A DNA stretch of 11,581 bases from Sphingobacterium sp. (GTDB taxonomy: Bacteria; Bacteroidota; Bacteroidia; Sphingobacteriales; Sphingobacteriaceae): contig JASLCA010000054.1 of the NCBI GenBank assembly GCA_030146225.1, positions 1 through 11,581 on the forward strand. Reading direction: 5' to 3'. The notes under the pieces are model-generated. The model made no database searches. It saw only the letters and a list, made by a program, of their open reading frames with translations, and was not told the DNA's origin. The first letter of the stretch is position 1. The number at the start of each line of letters is the position of its first letter. Position numbers and translations under genes: made by a program. Shown here in pieces: positions 1-7,256 of this stretch.

Positions 1-2190
1 CTTACCAGGTTAGCCAATTTCATAGCTAATATTAGGTGCAAAAACCAAATACTCATTACTTACGTAGTACGGAATATTCAAGCGAGAAGGCGTAGGAGCA
101 GGCGCTTGATAGGTATACAAGCCATCGCTCAACTTCTCATAGAAATACGCGATAATCGGATACTTCTTATTGGGATCAAAGTTTTCAGGCTTATACAGGA
201 TACCCTCGGCGGCAAAGCCAGCAGGCGTAGTCCACTGAACCAATTCAGCCGTCCCCCAATTGTAGTCCGCCTGTTGCGGATTAATATCCGTTAAGCGCTC
301 TTCCTTCTTAAAATTATCCGTAAGGTATAAATCTGGAGAAGACTGATAGTTTTCCTTGGTATAAACAATAGTTTTTAGATCATCAGACGCATTAAAGGCT
401 TTAAAAGTGAAGGCTTCCGAAAGGATTTCATCCGGTTTTTTACTTTTCGTGGTATTTACACTAAAAATACCATTGTATTTCGTGCTTTCGTTAAGTCCAG
501 TAAGGAAAATATTTCCCTTTTCAGGAATTAAGACAGTTTTATAACGGGGATTATCATTTTTTAATAAAGAGACATAGCGATACACCGTTTTAGTTGCGCG
601 GCCATCCCCATTTGTCAATACTTTTTTATCCTTCCCATTTAAGCCAAACATCCAGATATCATAGCGGTCATAGATGTAAACATGGTTGCCATCTGTCGAC
701 CAACCCATAATTCCATAAGGGCTAGCCAAGGTAGGGGAGTCATTCTCTTCATCCACAAAGCTTACAGGCAGCCCATCATTGAGCGCAGTAGATTTACCCG
801 AGGCAATATGATAACTCTGCCAATTGGCCAATTCCCTGTCAAAGAAGATTACATAATCTCCATTTGGCGAAAGCATAGCCTGACCATTAAAACCCTTCTT
901 AAGCTCCTTCTTCTTACCATTCACCGTAGAGACAAGGTATACATCCGTAGGCGTTGAGCCTTCCCATTGCGATTGAACCCGATTCCCAAAGTCAGTAGTC
1001 GCCAGCATCCATTCATTGTTGGCTGCATCCGTAATATTAAATCTATTAAAGGTATCATCCAGCAAAGGCAAAACTTGAGCAGCCCGACTTGGATAGATAA
1101 CCGCAGGATAGTTTCTGCTTTGATCCCGCTTAAGATTAGCCAGTTGTTGAGGCTGCAAGTAATCCTCCTGCCAATGCCAGATATCTACCTGCGCATTTTC
1201 AAAGTCAACCAGAGCCGTATCCCGTACAGCAGGAATAGGCGCTAAGCCAAAGAATAGCTTCTGTCCATCCGCACTAAAGTTCAAACGAGCATCCCCACTA
1301 ATATACCATTGTTGCGGAACCCCAGCAGAGCTTTGCTGCGCCAAAATACGAGCCGAATCCAGCTGCGCATGGTAGTAGTAAAGCTTATAATCTTTAAGCA
1401 GTGCTTTCTCAGGCGATTTATCCGCTAAAAAGCTAAGTTGAGCCCCCTGATCATCAAAGGTGAACTCCTTATAGGTACCCTTGCCATTGCTAATCTTCTT
1501 AAGTTGCTTGCTCGCCAGGGTATACAGGTAAAGACCATGATCATTCGCAAGGCTATCCTTAGCCTCTCCCTTTTTTGTAAAGGCCAAAACCTCTTCTGTA
1601 GGACTCCAGAAATACTGATCCACCTTCGGGAAGTTTAAGGTATCGCCCGTAGCCAAGTCCCTAAGGACCAAAACAGCCTGCTGCTTCGGCTTGCTCTTCT
1701 TGCTGCTATCGCTGCTCTCAAGCTTTATATCTTGATCTATAAGATACGCGATAAAAGCATTCTTTTGCTGAGCAATCTTATAGGATTTAACCGCTGCAAT
1801 CTTGAGCTCCTCATTCCGCGCATTGTTTCGGATAAACAAAGAATCCTTCGGCATATCATCCGCTTTTTTCTTCTTAATCTTAGCCTGTCTAGTCTCCTGA
1901 TAAGTAGGCTTAATCGTGCCCACAAAGAAAGCCTCGTCCTTACTCAAGTTAACATTGCTAGCTCTAGGCACTGAAAAGAGCAGTTGATTGTCCTTTCCTT
2001 TAACCTCAAACAAGGCGTCCCCCTCTTGCGGTACAATATAATAACTAATAAAGCGCCCAGACTTGCTGACTTCGGCATTATTTATGCTCTTCCATCCATC
2101 GTATACCGAATGGTCAATTGGTTTCTTTTGCCCATAGCTAGCACCAATAGCTAGAAAAGATATGCCAAGGGCAATGTTTTTAATATACAT
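1..2190 (-). pseudogene. S9 family (prolyl oligopeptidase-like) peptidase, stopped before its catalytic domain
   Basis: Members of this family are secreted or periplasmic serine peptidases with a beta-propeller followed by an alpha/beta-hydrolase domain, usually about 900-960 residues in Bacteroidota. Translation from ATG 2190-2188 gives a signal peptide (residues 1-20, ending SYGQ), a long propeller-like part with WSP, LSPNGDYV and GWSTDGNHVYIYD blades (about 30-640), then the start of the hydrolase domain (AEGILYKPENFDPNKKYPII, about 660-680). The frame ends after VFAPNISYEIG at TAA 10-12, giving 726 residues. The three codons beyond the stop, up to the window edge, read Pro-Gly-Lys, so the family motif Gly-x-Pro-Gly runs straight through the stop. 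The nucleophile Ser, Asp and His would all lie beyond it. I infer a nonsense mutation (or base error) in an otherwise intact gene. The rest lies left of the window. The family call is firm; pseudogene status is less so. Confidence 0.75.
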
Positions 2191-2293
2191 AGCGTGAAAA
2201 TTTCTTGTAATGATCCGTAAAATATATAAAAATGCCTAGATTGACATTAGTGTTTTAAGAATTTTACATGTTTTAAATTTAATAAAGATAGAT
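2191..2293. promoter_or_regulatory. Divergent intergenic region between the S9 peptidase and the SIMPL protein
   Basis: This 103-bp, strongly A/T-rich gap separates two divergent starts, so it must hold both promoters. No perfect Bacteroidota -7 element (TAnnTTTG) is visible on either strand. The nearest matches are TATATTTT towards the peptidase, and TTG at 2241-2243 with TACATGTT at 2265-2272 towards the SIMPL gene. Both are weak. The promoter role rests on gene orientation rather than on a motif. Confidence 0.4.
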
Positions 2294-3031
2294 ATGAGAT
2301 TGAAGAGTAGTATTATCATCGCCTTAATAGCTGGCCTAGCCCTCGTAATATTCGGGTTAGTCTTAGCCAATGCCTATAAGTTCAAGTATAAAGTCAACAA
2401 CGCCATCAATGTGACAGGCAATGCCAAGAAAGACTTTGATGCCGATATCGTAAAATGGTCTGCCTCCTACAACCGCAAGTCAATGGACTTAAGTCAAGCC
2501 TCCGAGCAGCTTAAGCAAGATCGCGAATTGGTCAAGCAGTTTTTAGTTAAACAAGGCTTAAATCCAAAAGAAATACTATTTGACGCGGTCAATATCAACC
2601 GGGAGTTTTCCTATCATTCAGACGGCAGTGGGAATAGCTACAATACCTTCACCGGCTATAGCCTATCTCAAAATGTCAGCATAGAATCCAAAGAACTGGA
2701 CAAGGTAGACAATGCCTCGCGAGAAATATCCACCTTAATATCCCAAGGCTTAGAATTAAGTTCTAACTCTCCAAACTACTATTACTCCAAGTTAGAAGAC
2801 TTGAAATTAGAACTCATCTCCCAAGCCTCAGGCAATGCCAAGCAGCGTGCAGGGAATATTGCGCAAGAGGCAGGATCCTCGTTAGGCGCTTTACTAAAGG
2901 CTGATTTGGGCATCTTCCAGATTACAGGCCAGAATGACAACGAAGAGTATTCTTATGGCGGAGCATTTAACACTAGCGCGCGCAGCAAAACCGCGAATAT
3001 CACCGTAAAGGCGAGTTATGCTGCCAATTAA
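2294..3031 (+). CDS. SIMPL domain (DUF541/YggE-like) membrane-anchored protein
   Basis: The protein has 245 residues. Residues 6-26 form one hydrophobic segment (SIIIALIAGLALVIFGLVLA), which is either a membrane anchor or an uncleaved signal. Residues about 37-243 match the SIMPL/DUF541 pattern: INVTGNAKKDFDADIVKWSAS at the start, a helical stretch (SQASEQLKQDRELVKQFLVKQGL), a central GYSLSQNVSIES strand, and a second half with NAKQRAGNIAQEAGSSLGAL, ending in ANITVKASYA. The family is related to E. coli YggE and is found in the cell envelope. Its biochemical role is poorly defined, so no function beyond the family is claimed. The start fits because the hydrophobic segment follows at once. The gene diverges from the S9 peptidase and converges with the DMT transporter gene, sharing the four bases TTAA at the stops. 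Confidence 0.85.
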   Translation: MRLKSSIIIALIAGLALVIFGLVLANAYKFKYKVNNAINVTGNAKKDFDADIVKWSASYNRKSMDLSQASEQLKQDRELVKQFLVKQGLNPKEILFDAVNINREFSYHSDGSGNSYNTFTGYSLSQNVSIESKELDKVDNASREISTLISQGLELSSNSPNYYYSKLEDLKLELISQASGNAKQRAGNIAQEAGSSLGALLKADLGIFQITGQNDNEEYSYGGAFNTSARSKTANITVKASYAAN

Positions 3032-3939
3032 GATTTAAAGCTATGCAGGAGCATGCCGAGAATAATCACAGCCATCCCAATTAAGGATAGGCTGCTCGGG
3101 AAAAGGCTATGCAGTATAAGTACCTCTCCGAATAGCGTAAAGATGACTTCCGTAGATTGCGTTGCTTCCACAGCAGCCAAGCTCTTTTCATCTTTACGCA
3201 CCATTTCGGTAGCCTTAAAGAACAGAAAAGTAGCAATCACCCCAGAGAAAAGCGCAACAATAAAAGTTTGCGTCACTAAAGAAGTGCTAGGAGCAGGGTG
3301 ATTAAGCCCAGCATACACACTGAGCACAAGCCAAAAAGGAAGGCTCGCGAGGGTCATCCCAAAAAGGCGCTGTAGGGTGCTGAGCTTGCCAGCGGTGAGT
3401 TGCATCATCTTCCGATTGCCCAGCGGATAGGCAAATGCTGCCAAGAGCACAGGGATCGTACTACTCAGAAATAAAGGCCAAGAAAGATGCTGCGCTTCCG
3501 GAATCTGTAGCAGAATAACCCCCGCAATAATTATTAACGAAAAAAACCATGTCTTAGCCGAAATAGCCTGCGCATGCTGCTGTAGAAAAGGTGCCAAGCA
3601 GATGCCGGCAATAATGGTCAGCTGCCAAGTTCCCGCCACAAGCCAAGCCGGCGCAAAGGAGGCGGCATAAGTAAGCCCAGCATAAAAAATCCCAAAGCCA
3701 ATACTACTCCATAAGAGCCAAGCCCCCAGGTTTTTCCGCATAACCGTGAAAAGCTCCCTTAATTGTCCCCGACCAAGCAAAAGCGGAAAGAGGAGGAGTA
3801 CCATCCAATAATACCTAAAGGCAGCAGCCCAAATCCAAGAACCACCCGCAGTGGACATGGCCCGATTCAGCACAAAAGTAACCGCAAAAAACAAGGCGGA
3901 TACAATTCCCAGAAAGATAGCTTTACGCGTATTATTCAT
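3028..3939 (-). CDS. DMT-superfamily transporter (putative multidrug efflux, EmrE-like family)
   Basis: This 303-residue inner-membrane protein has about ten hydrophobic segments (roughly 7-28, 35-56, 71-93, 99-119, 130-149, 152-178, 195-212, 221-246, 262-282 and 283-301). That matches the ten-helix, two-repeat form of the drug/metabolite transporter superfamily. The N-terminus (LGIVSALFFAVTFVLNRAM, then GGSWIWAAAFRY) and the late QSTEVIFTLFGEVL resemble the group named putative multidrug resistance efflux transporter (the EmrE Pfam family of long proteins, not the four-helix SMR protein). The substrate is unknown, and the multidrug name is inherited rather than shown. The gene lies 21 bp after the rnhA stop on the same strand and is probably cotranscribed with it. 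Its stop overlaps the stop of the convergent SIMPL gene. Confidence 0.85.
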   Translation of the reverse strand: MNNTRKAIFLGIVSALFFAVTFVLNRAMSTAGGSWIWAAAFRYYWMVLLLFPLLLGRGQLRELFTVMRKNLGAWLLWSSIGFGIFYAGLTYAASFAPAWLVAGTWQLTIIAGICLAPFLQQHAQAISAKTWFFSLIIIAGVILLQIPEAQHLSWPLFLSSTIPVLLAAFAYPLGNRKMMQLTAGKLSTLQRLFGMTLASLPFWLVLSVYAGLNHPAPSTSLVTQTFIVALFSGVIATFLFFKATEMVRKDEKSLAAVEATQSTEVIFTLFGEVLILHSLFPSSLSLIGMAVIILGMLLHSFKS

Positions 3940-3960
3940 GCTTATAGTAGATAAAAAGGC

Positions 3961-4464
3961 TTAGAGAAGCCCTTTGGATTCTTCCATTTCATAGACCGAA
4001 TCGATTTTCCAATTCGCCTTGTCCTTGGCCGCCTTAACAGCCAATTGATCACAGCGCTCATTTAGCGGATGTCCGGCATGCCCCTTAACCCAGACCAGCT
4101 TCACATCATGATGCTTGTAAAGGTTCATCAGGCGAAGCCAAAGATCCTTGTTTTTCTTCCCTTGAAAGCCTTTTTTCATCCAGCCAAAGACCCATTTTTT
4201 GTCAATAGAGTCAATCACATACTTAGAATCAGAAAAGACCGTTACCTTTTGGTTAATATTTTTCAAAGCCTCCAAGCCCACAATTACAGCCAGCAATTCC
4301 ATCCGGTTATTGGTGGTTTTTCGAAAACCACCCAAAAACTCCTTTTCGATGAGCTTGCCCTGAAATACAGGATTGTCCCCCTGATAAACTGTTCGTAATA
4401 TAGTCCCATAGCCACCAGGGCCAGGGTTGCCACTAGAAGCCCCGTCTGTATAAAGTTCAATCAT
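3961..4464 (-). CDS. rnhA: Ribonuclease HI
   Basis: RNase HI cleaves the RNA strand of RNA:DNA hybrids in the cytoplasm, removing primers and R-loops, using two divalent metal ions. The 167-residue protein keeps the full catalytic set: Asp7 (IELYTDGASSGNPGPGG), Glu56 (TTNNRMELLAV), Asp79 (VFSDSKYV) and Asp139 (GHAGHPLNERCDQLA), with the loop His129 in WVKGHAGH equivalent to E. coli His124. A basic-protrusion-like region (KKWVFGWMKKGFQGKKNKDLW) is present at about 89-109. The length is close to the usual 150-165, with a short C-terminal tail. The start is fixed because the first beta-strand begins at residue 2. The gene is first in a likely two-gene unit with the DMT transporter and is divergent from the fucosidase gene. 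Confidence 0.96.
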   Translation of the reverse strand: MIELYTDGASSGNPGPGGYGTILRTVYQGDNPVFQGKLIEKEFLGGFRKTTNNRMELLAVIVGLEALKNINQKVTVFSDSKYVIDSIDKKWVFGWMKKGFQGKKNKDLWLRLMNLYKHHDVKLVWVKGHAGHPLNERCDQLAVKAAKDKANWKIDSVYEMEESKGLL

Positions 4465-4469
4465 CGATC

Positions 4470-4477
4470 CAAAAGTA
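4470..4477 (-). promoter_or_regulatory. Candidate -7 element for rnhA
   Basis: Read on the minus strand, this is TACTTTTG, a full match to the Bacteroidota -7 consensus TAnnTTTG, lying only five bases before the rnhA start codon. No good -33 TTG is seen about 20 bp further upstream. If it is real, the transcript would begin almost at the start codon. A chance match in A/T-rich DNA is quite possible. Confidence 0.3.
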
Positions 4478-4533
4478 CAGAATATACTGATATAACATAA
4501 TTTAAATGTAGCAGATTTTTGACCAAAAGAGGC

Positions 4534-4563
4534 TTGTTGTTTTCTAAATATATCCCTATCTTG
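4534..4563 (+). promoter_or_regulatory. Candidate promoter for the fucosidase gene
   Basis: TTGTTG at 4534-4539 and TATCTTG at 4557-4563 have roughly the spacing of Bacteroidota -33/-7 promoters (TTG, about 17-21 bp, TAnnTTTG). The second element has an imperfect 3' half. It ends 28 bp before the ATG at 4592. This is a motif-only call. Confidence 0.3.
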
Positions 4564-4591
4564 AAAAAAGATTAATCGATTTAGTTAAATT

Positions 4592-6436
4592 ATGAATTTT
4601 AAGAAAAACTTAGGCCTTACAGCGATAGCCTCGCTTATAGGCATAGCATCCATTGCGCAAGAAAAGGCTGTAAATGACCCCATTCACACCAAAAAGATGG
4701 AATGGTTTGATGAGGCTAAGCTGGGTATATTTATTCATTGGGGTATCTATTCCGTAAATGGCATTTCGGAGTCTTGGGCCTTCTTTAATAATTACATCAA
4801 CCATGAAAACTACATGCAGCAATTGGGAGGCTTTACAGCGGCCAATTACAAGCCTGCCGAATGGGTAAAGCTTATCCAAGAGGCTGGCGCAAAGTATGCG
4901 GTAATTACAGCAAAACATCATGATGGGGTTTCGCTCTGGGCCACCGAAGCTCCCGGAGCAACAAGTACCCTACAGCATAGTGCCGCAAAGCAGGATGTAC
5001 TAAGTCCATTTGTACAGGAGCTAAAGAAGTCCGGACTAAAGACGGGCATCTACTACTCCCTGCCCGATTGGAGCCATCCCAATTACGATGTAAAGACCCG
5101 CACCCAAAAACGCTACACATTAGCAGATCAGCCCGAGAGTTGGAATAAATACCTAGACTATTACCAGCAGCAGCTCACCGAAATATCCAAAAGCTATAGT
5201 CCTGACCTAATCTGGTTTGACGGAGATTGGGAGCATAGTTCTGCCGAGTGGCAAGCCCCTCAAACCCTCAGCCTATTGCGCAAGTACAATCCCAATATTA
5301 TTATCAATTCACGCCTGAACGACCACGGAGATTATGAGACCCCAGAACAGGGCGTTCCAGTGGTTAAGCCCGCAAGTCGGTATTGGGAGCTTTGTTATAC
5401 CATGAATGATTCATGGGGGTATCAGCCTTTCGACAAGCACTACAAAACCCCCAATATGATCGTGCGAACCTTAGTAGACTGCATAGCAATGGGCGGCAAC
5501 CTGCTCCTAGATATTGGCCCCAAGGCCGATGGCACAATCCCCGCAGAGCAACTCGCCATCCTCCAGGAGTTAAAGCGCTGGACGGGCAAGCATAGTGAAG
5601 CGATCTATGGTACGCGGGCAGGGCTTGACCGGTATTTTGGTCTACATAAGACGGCTTTATCCAAGGATGGCAAGACTTTGTTTGTTTATTTAGATAAACT
5701 AACCGAGAGCCTCCGTTTAACAAACCTAAGTGTTGCCCCCAAAAACGTACGCTTAGTTGGGGCTGAGGCTAAACTTAACTTTACCTATGATAAATTCGTC
5801 TTAGAAGTAGGCTTACCAACAGCGAAATTTGATTCAGCAGTGACTGTAGTCGCCTTAGATTTTGAGGAAAAACCTTCTGTTGTGTCCAGCAGCAAAGGAT
5901 TTACGCGTACGTTAAATGAAATAGTTGCAATGGAAGATACCCAGAAGACTATTCAAGACCTTGTGTATAAGGCAAGTGAAGGCACTGATCTATGGGCAGG
6001 GAAATTGAGCGAAGATGGTCGTTTCTTGGATTCTAAATTGCAGATTGCTTCGCCAAAAGTTAAAGCTTGGGTTAGCAAGCATGCAGAGGCATTACATGCG
6101 GTGGAGGAAGGTATGCCAGCTGGGCATTTTGAAGGCTATTCCGCCCTGTCCAAGGACAAGCAAACCTTATTCCTATTTGTAGAAGGCAAGCCCACAGGGC
6201 CCATAGCCTTGAAAGGCCTTAAGAATAGCATTGCACGCATACGCATAGTAGGCGAGGGCTCCATGATTTCGCATCAAATCTTTAACAAATTATATTGGAG
6301 TGCCGTCCCCGGCATTGTCTATATAGATGTGCCAGAAGAGCGCCTGGATCCTACAATAACCGTTATCGCCGTCTTGTTAGACAAGCCCATCGAGCTATAC
6401 CGCGAGCAAGTGGGCGCTATAGAGAGCAACCTCTAA
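4592..6436 (+). CDS. Alpha-L-fucosidase, GH29, with a duplicated C-terminal beta-domain
   Basis: GH29 enzymes release alpha-L-fucose from glycans by a retaining mechanism. The 614-residue protein has a signal peptide (1-23, LIGIASIAQ), so it is exported, probably to the periplasm. No lipobox is present. The TIM barrel (about 30-340) shows KLGIFIHWGIYS (His50), YAVITAKHHDGVSLW (His109, His110), the nucleophile motif DLIWFDGDWEHS (Asp210), a candidate acid/base Glu266 in RYWELCYTMNDSWGY, and GGNLLLDIGPKADG near the end. After the barrel come two related beta-rich segments: copy A (about 327-428) and copy B (about 489-600). They share KH-EA, then ALSKD--TLF, an R-VG core and TV-A ending in KP. 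Copy B, ending in LLDKPIELYRE, is closest to the usual GH29 C-terminus, so copy A plus the linker looks like the extra piece. The gene lies upstream of the sigma/FecR/SusC genes on the same strand, separated by a strong hairpin. Family and catalytic Asp are certain; the exact glycan is not. Confidence 0.95.
   Translation: MNFKKNLGLTAIASLIGIASIAQEKAVNDPIHTKKMEWFDEAKLGIFIHWGIYSVNGISESWAFFNNYINHENYMQQLGGFTAANYKPAEWVKLIQEAGAKYAVITAKHHDGVSLWATEAPGATSTLQHSAAKQDVLSPFVQELKKSGLKTGIYYSLPDWSHPNYDVKTRTQKRYTLADQPESWNKYLDYYQQQLTEISKSYSPDLIWFDGDWEHSSAEWQAPQTLSLLRKYNPNIIINSRLNDHGDYETPEQGVPVVKPASRYWELCYTMNDSWGYQPFDKHYKTPNMIVRTLVDCIAMGGNLLLDIGPKADGTIPAEQLAILQELKRWTGKHSEAIYGTRAGLDRYFGLHKTALSKDGKTLFVYLDKLTESLRLTNLSVAPKNVRLVGAEAKLNFTYDKFVLEVGLPTAKFDSAVTVVALDFEEKPSVVSSSKGFTRTLNEIVAMEDTQKTIQDLVYKASEGTDLWAGKLSEDGRFLDSKLQIASPKVKAWVSKHAEALHAVEEGMPAGHFEGYSALSKDKQTLFLFVEGKPTGPIALKGLKNSIARIRIVGEGSMISHQIFNKLYWSAVPGIVYIDVPEERLDPTITVIAVLLDKPIELYREQVGAIESNL
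5570..5875 (+). repeat. Fucosidase C-terminal domain, copy A (protein-level repeat)
   Basis: It encodes about residues 327-428. It begins with the last barrel helix (LKRWTGKHSEAIYG), followed by TALSKDGKTLFVYL, a VRLVG core and a final VTVVALDFEEKP. It aligns along its length with copy B at 6056-6391. The similarity is at protein level, so the duplication, if that is what it is, is old. Confidence 0.65.
6056..6391 (+). repeat. Fucosidase C-terminal domain, copy B (protein-level repeat)
   Basis: It encodes about residues 489-600: KVKAWVSKHAEALHAV, YSALSKDKQTLFLFV, ARIRIVGEG, and ITVIAVLLDKPIELY. It matches copy A in order and spacing, with about eight extra residues. The preceding 465-488 (DLWAGKLSEDGRFLDSKLQI) also loosely echoes the end of the barrel (LLLDIGPKADGTIPAEQLAI). 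Confidence 0.65.
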
Positions 6437-6441
6437 GTGCA

Positions 6442-6481
6442 GCATTCGGTTGGCAAGTAATCAAGCTTGCCAGCCGAATGC
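6442..6481 (+). terminator. Strong hairpin after the fucosidase gene
   Basis: GCATTCGGTTGGCAAG (6442-6457) pairs with CTTGCCAGCCGAATGC (6466-6481), giving a 16-bp stem with a single G-T wobble and an 8-base loop. It begins six bases after the fucosidase stop. A smaller stem (CTTAGC at 6486-6491 with GCTAAG at 6509-6514) follows. No run of T follows the main stem directly, and the first T-rich stretch is near 6527. It may therefore act as an atypical terminator or as an mRNA 3'-end stabiliser. It separates the fucosidase transcript from the sigma gene. Confidence 0.6.
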
Positions 6482-6608
6482 CTAGCTTAGCAAGCAGTAA
6501 AAGGCATAGCTAAGTTAAATTAGAATCTTTTAAAGAATTATTAAAAAAAAATTAACATATTCGCCTTATTAGAACTAACCAATTTACTTAATTTTTTACA
6601 AAAGCTTT

Positions 6609-7166
6609 ATGAAAGGTAAAATTGCGTATCGCTTGTTGTGGGAAAGGATCAGAAATGAAGATGAAGATGCTTTCTATAACCTTTATGCTGCCCTTTATAA
6701 GGATCTTGTTAACTTTGGAATACGCACCTGCGGCGATGTAGATGTAGCCAGCGAAGCAACAGATCAGGTTTTTGTACATATTTGGGAAAAAAGAGCAAAG
6801 CTAGATCGGGTGGAGAATGTACAGTCTTACCTGATGACATTTCTGAAGCGGAGGATGCTCCGTATCCTAGAAAAGCAGCAAAAGATCAATACCGCCTTAC
6901 AAAATGTAAAGGCCGAAGACGACTGGGTAGAGCTGCCCTATGAAGACTTTATTATACGAGTACAGACCAATGAAATCATTCAGCTCCGCTTAAAAGAAGC
7001 CCTTACACAACTGAGCTATAGACAGAAGCAGCTTATACAACTCAAGTTCTTCGAAGGCTTAAGCTATGAGCAGATAGCAGAAGTAAGCAAGATGACCGTA
7101 AAGACAGCTTACAATACCCTCTACGATGCCTTAAAGATTCTGCGTAAAGAATTAAAAGAATTTTAA
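6609..7166 (+). CDS. ECF-type RNA polymerase sigma factor (FecI-like)
   Basis: This is a 185-residue sigma-70 family protein of the size and two-domain form of ECF sigma factors. Region 2 is at about 20-86 (DAFYNLYAALYKDLVNFG, DQVFVHIWEKRAKL, VQSYLMTFLKRRMLRIL), binding core polymerase and the -10 region. Region 4 is at about 126-182 (LKEALTQLSYRQKQLIQLKF, then GLSYEQIAEVSKMTVKTAYN), a helix-turn-helix for the -35 region. There is no region 1 or 3. It lies 90 bp before a FecR-like anti-sigma gene and upstream of an STN-containing SusC gene, so it probably drives those genes once the outer-membrane receptor signals. The frame starts at ATG 6609 after an A/T-rich leader without a clear promoter. 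The family is certain; the target set is inferred. Confidence 0.93.
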   Translation: MKGKIAYRLLWERIRNEDEDAFYNLYAALYKDLVNFGIRTCGDVDVASEATDQVFVHIWEKRAKLDRVENVQSYLMTFLKRRMLRILEKQQKINTALQNVKAEDDWVELPYEDFIIRVQTNEIIQLRLKEALTQLSYRQKQLIQLKFFEGLSYEQIAEVSKMTVKTAYNTLYDALKILRKELKEF

Positions 7167-7184
7167 AGCATTAGACGTCAATAG

Positions 7185-7203
7185 TTTACAATTTATTTGT
7201 AAA
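7185..7203 (+). repeat. Perfect 7-bp inverted repeat upstream of fecR-like gene
   Basis: TTTACAA (7185-7191) and TTGTAAA (7197-7203) are exact reverse complements around the five bases TTTAT. The element starts 18 bp after the sigma stop and ends 53 bp before the FecR start. It is too A/T-rich for a stable terminator. An operator-like site or chance are both possible. The same place holds TTTATTTG, one base away from TAnnTTTG. Confidence 0.4.
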
Positions 7204-7256
7204 ATTCCTTAGGCAAAACAGGTTTTTTCGGGCACCATCTATTAAACGCCCAAGAA

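Noticed and set aside
106..1974. Several open frames of 60-92 codons on the plus strand
   Set aside because: They lie wholly inside the minus-strand peptidase gene, show no known motif, and look like antisense by-products of its codon use.
5640..6120. Codon or base shift within the fucosidase suggesting transfer of the extra domain
   Set aside because: A hand count of a few lines gave about 40-47% G+C inside and about 40% outside, so there is no clear difference.
6543..6551. Run of nine A upstream of the sigma gene as a phase-variable tract
   Set aside because: It lies in an A/T-rich leader 57 bp before the start, not in a coding frame or a recognised promoter spacer, so nothing supports switching.
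7225..7252. CGGGC / GCCC partial inverted repeat before fecR as a terminator
   Set aside because: The stem is only 4-5 bp with a long loop, too weak to call.
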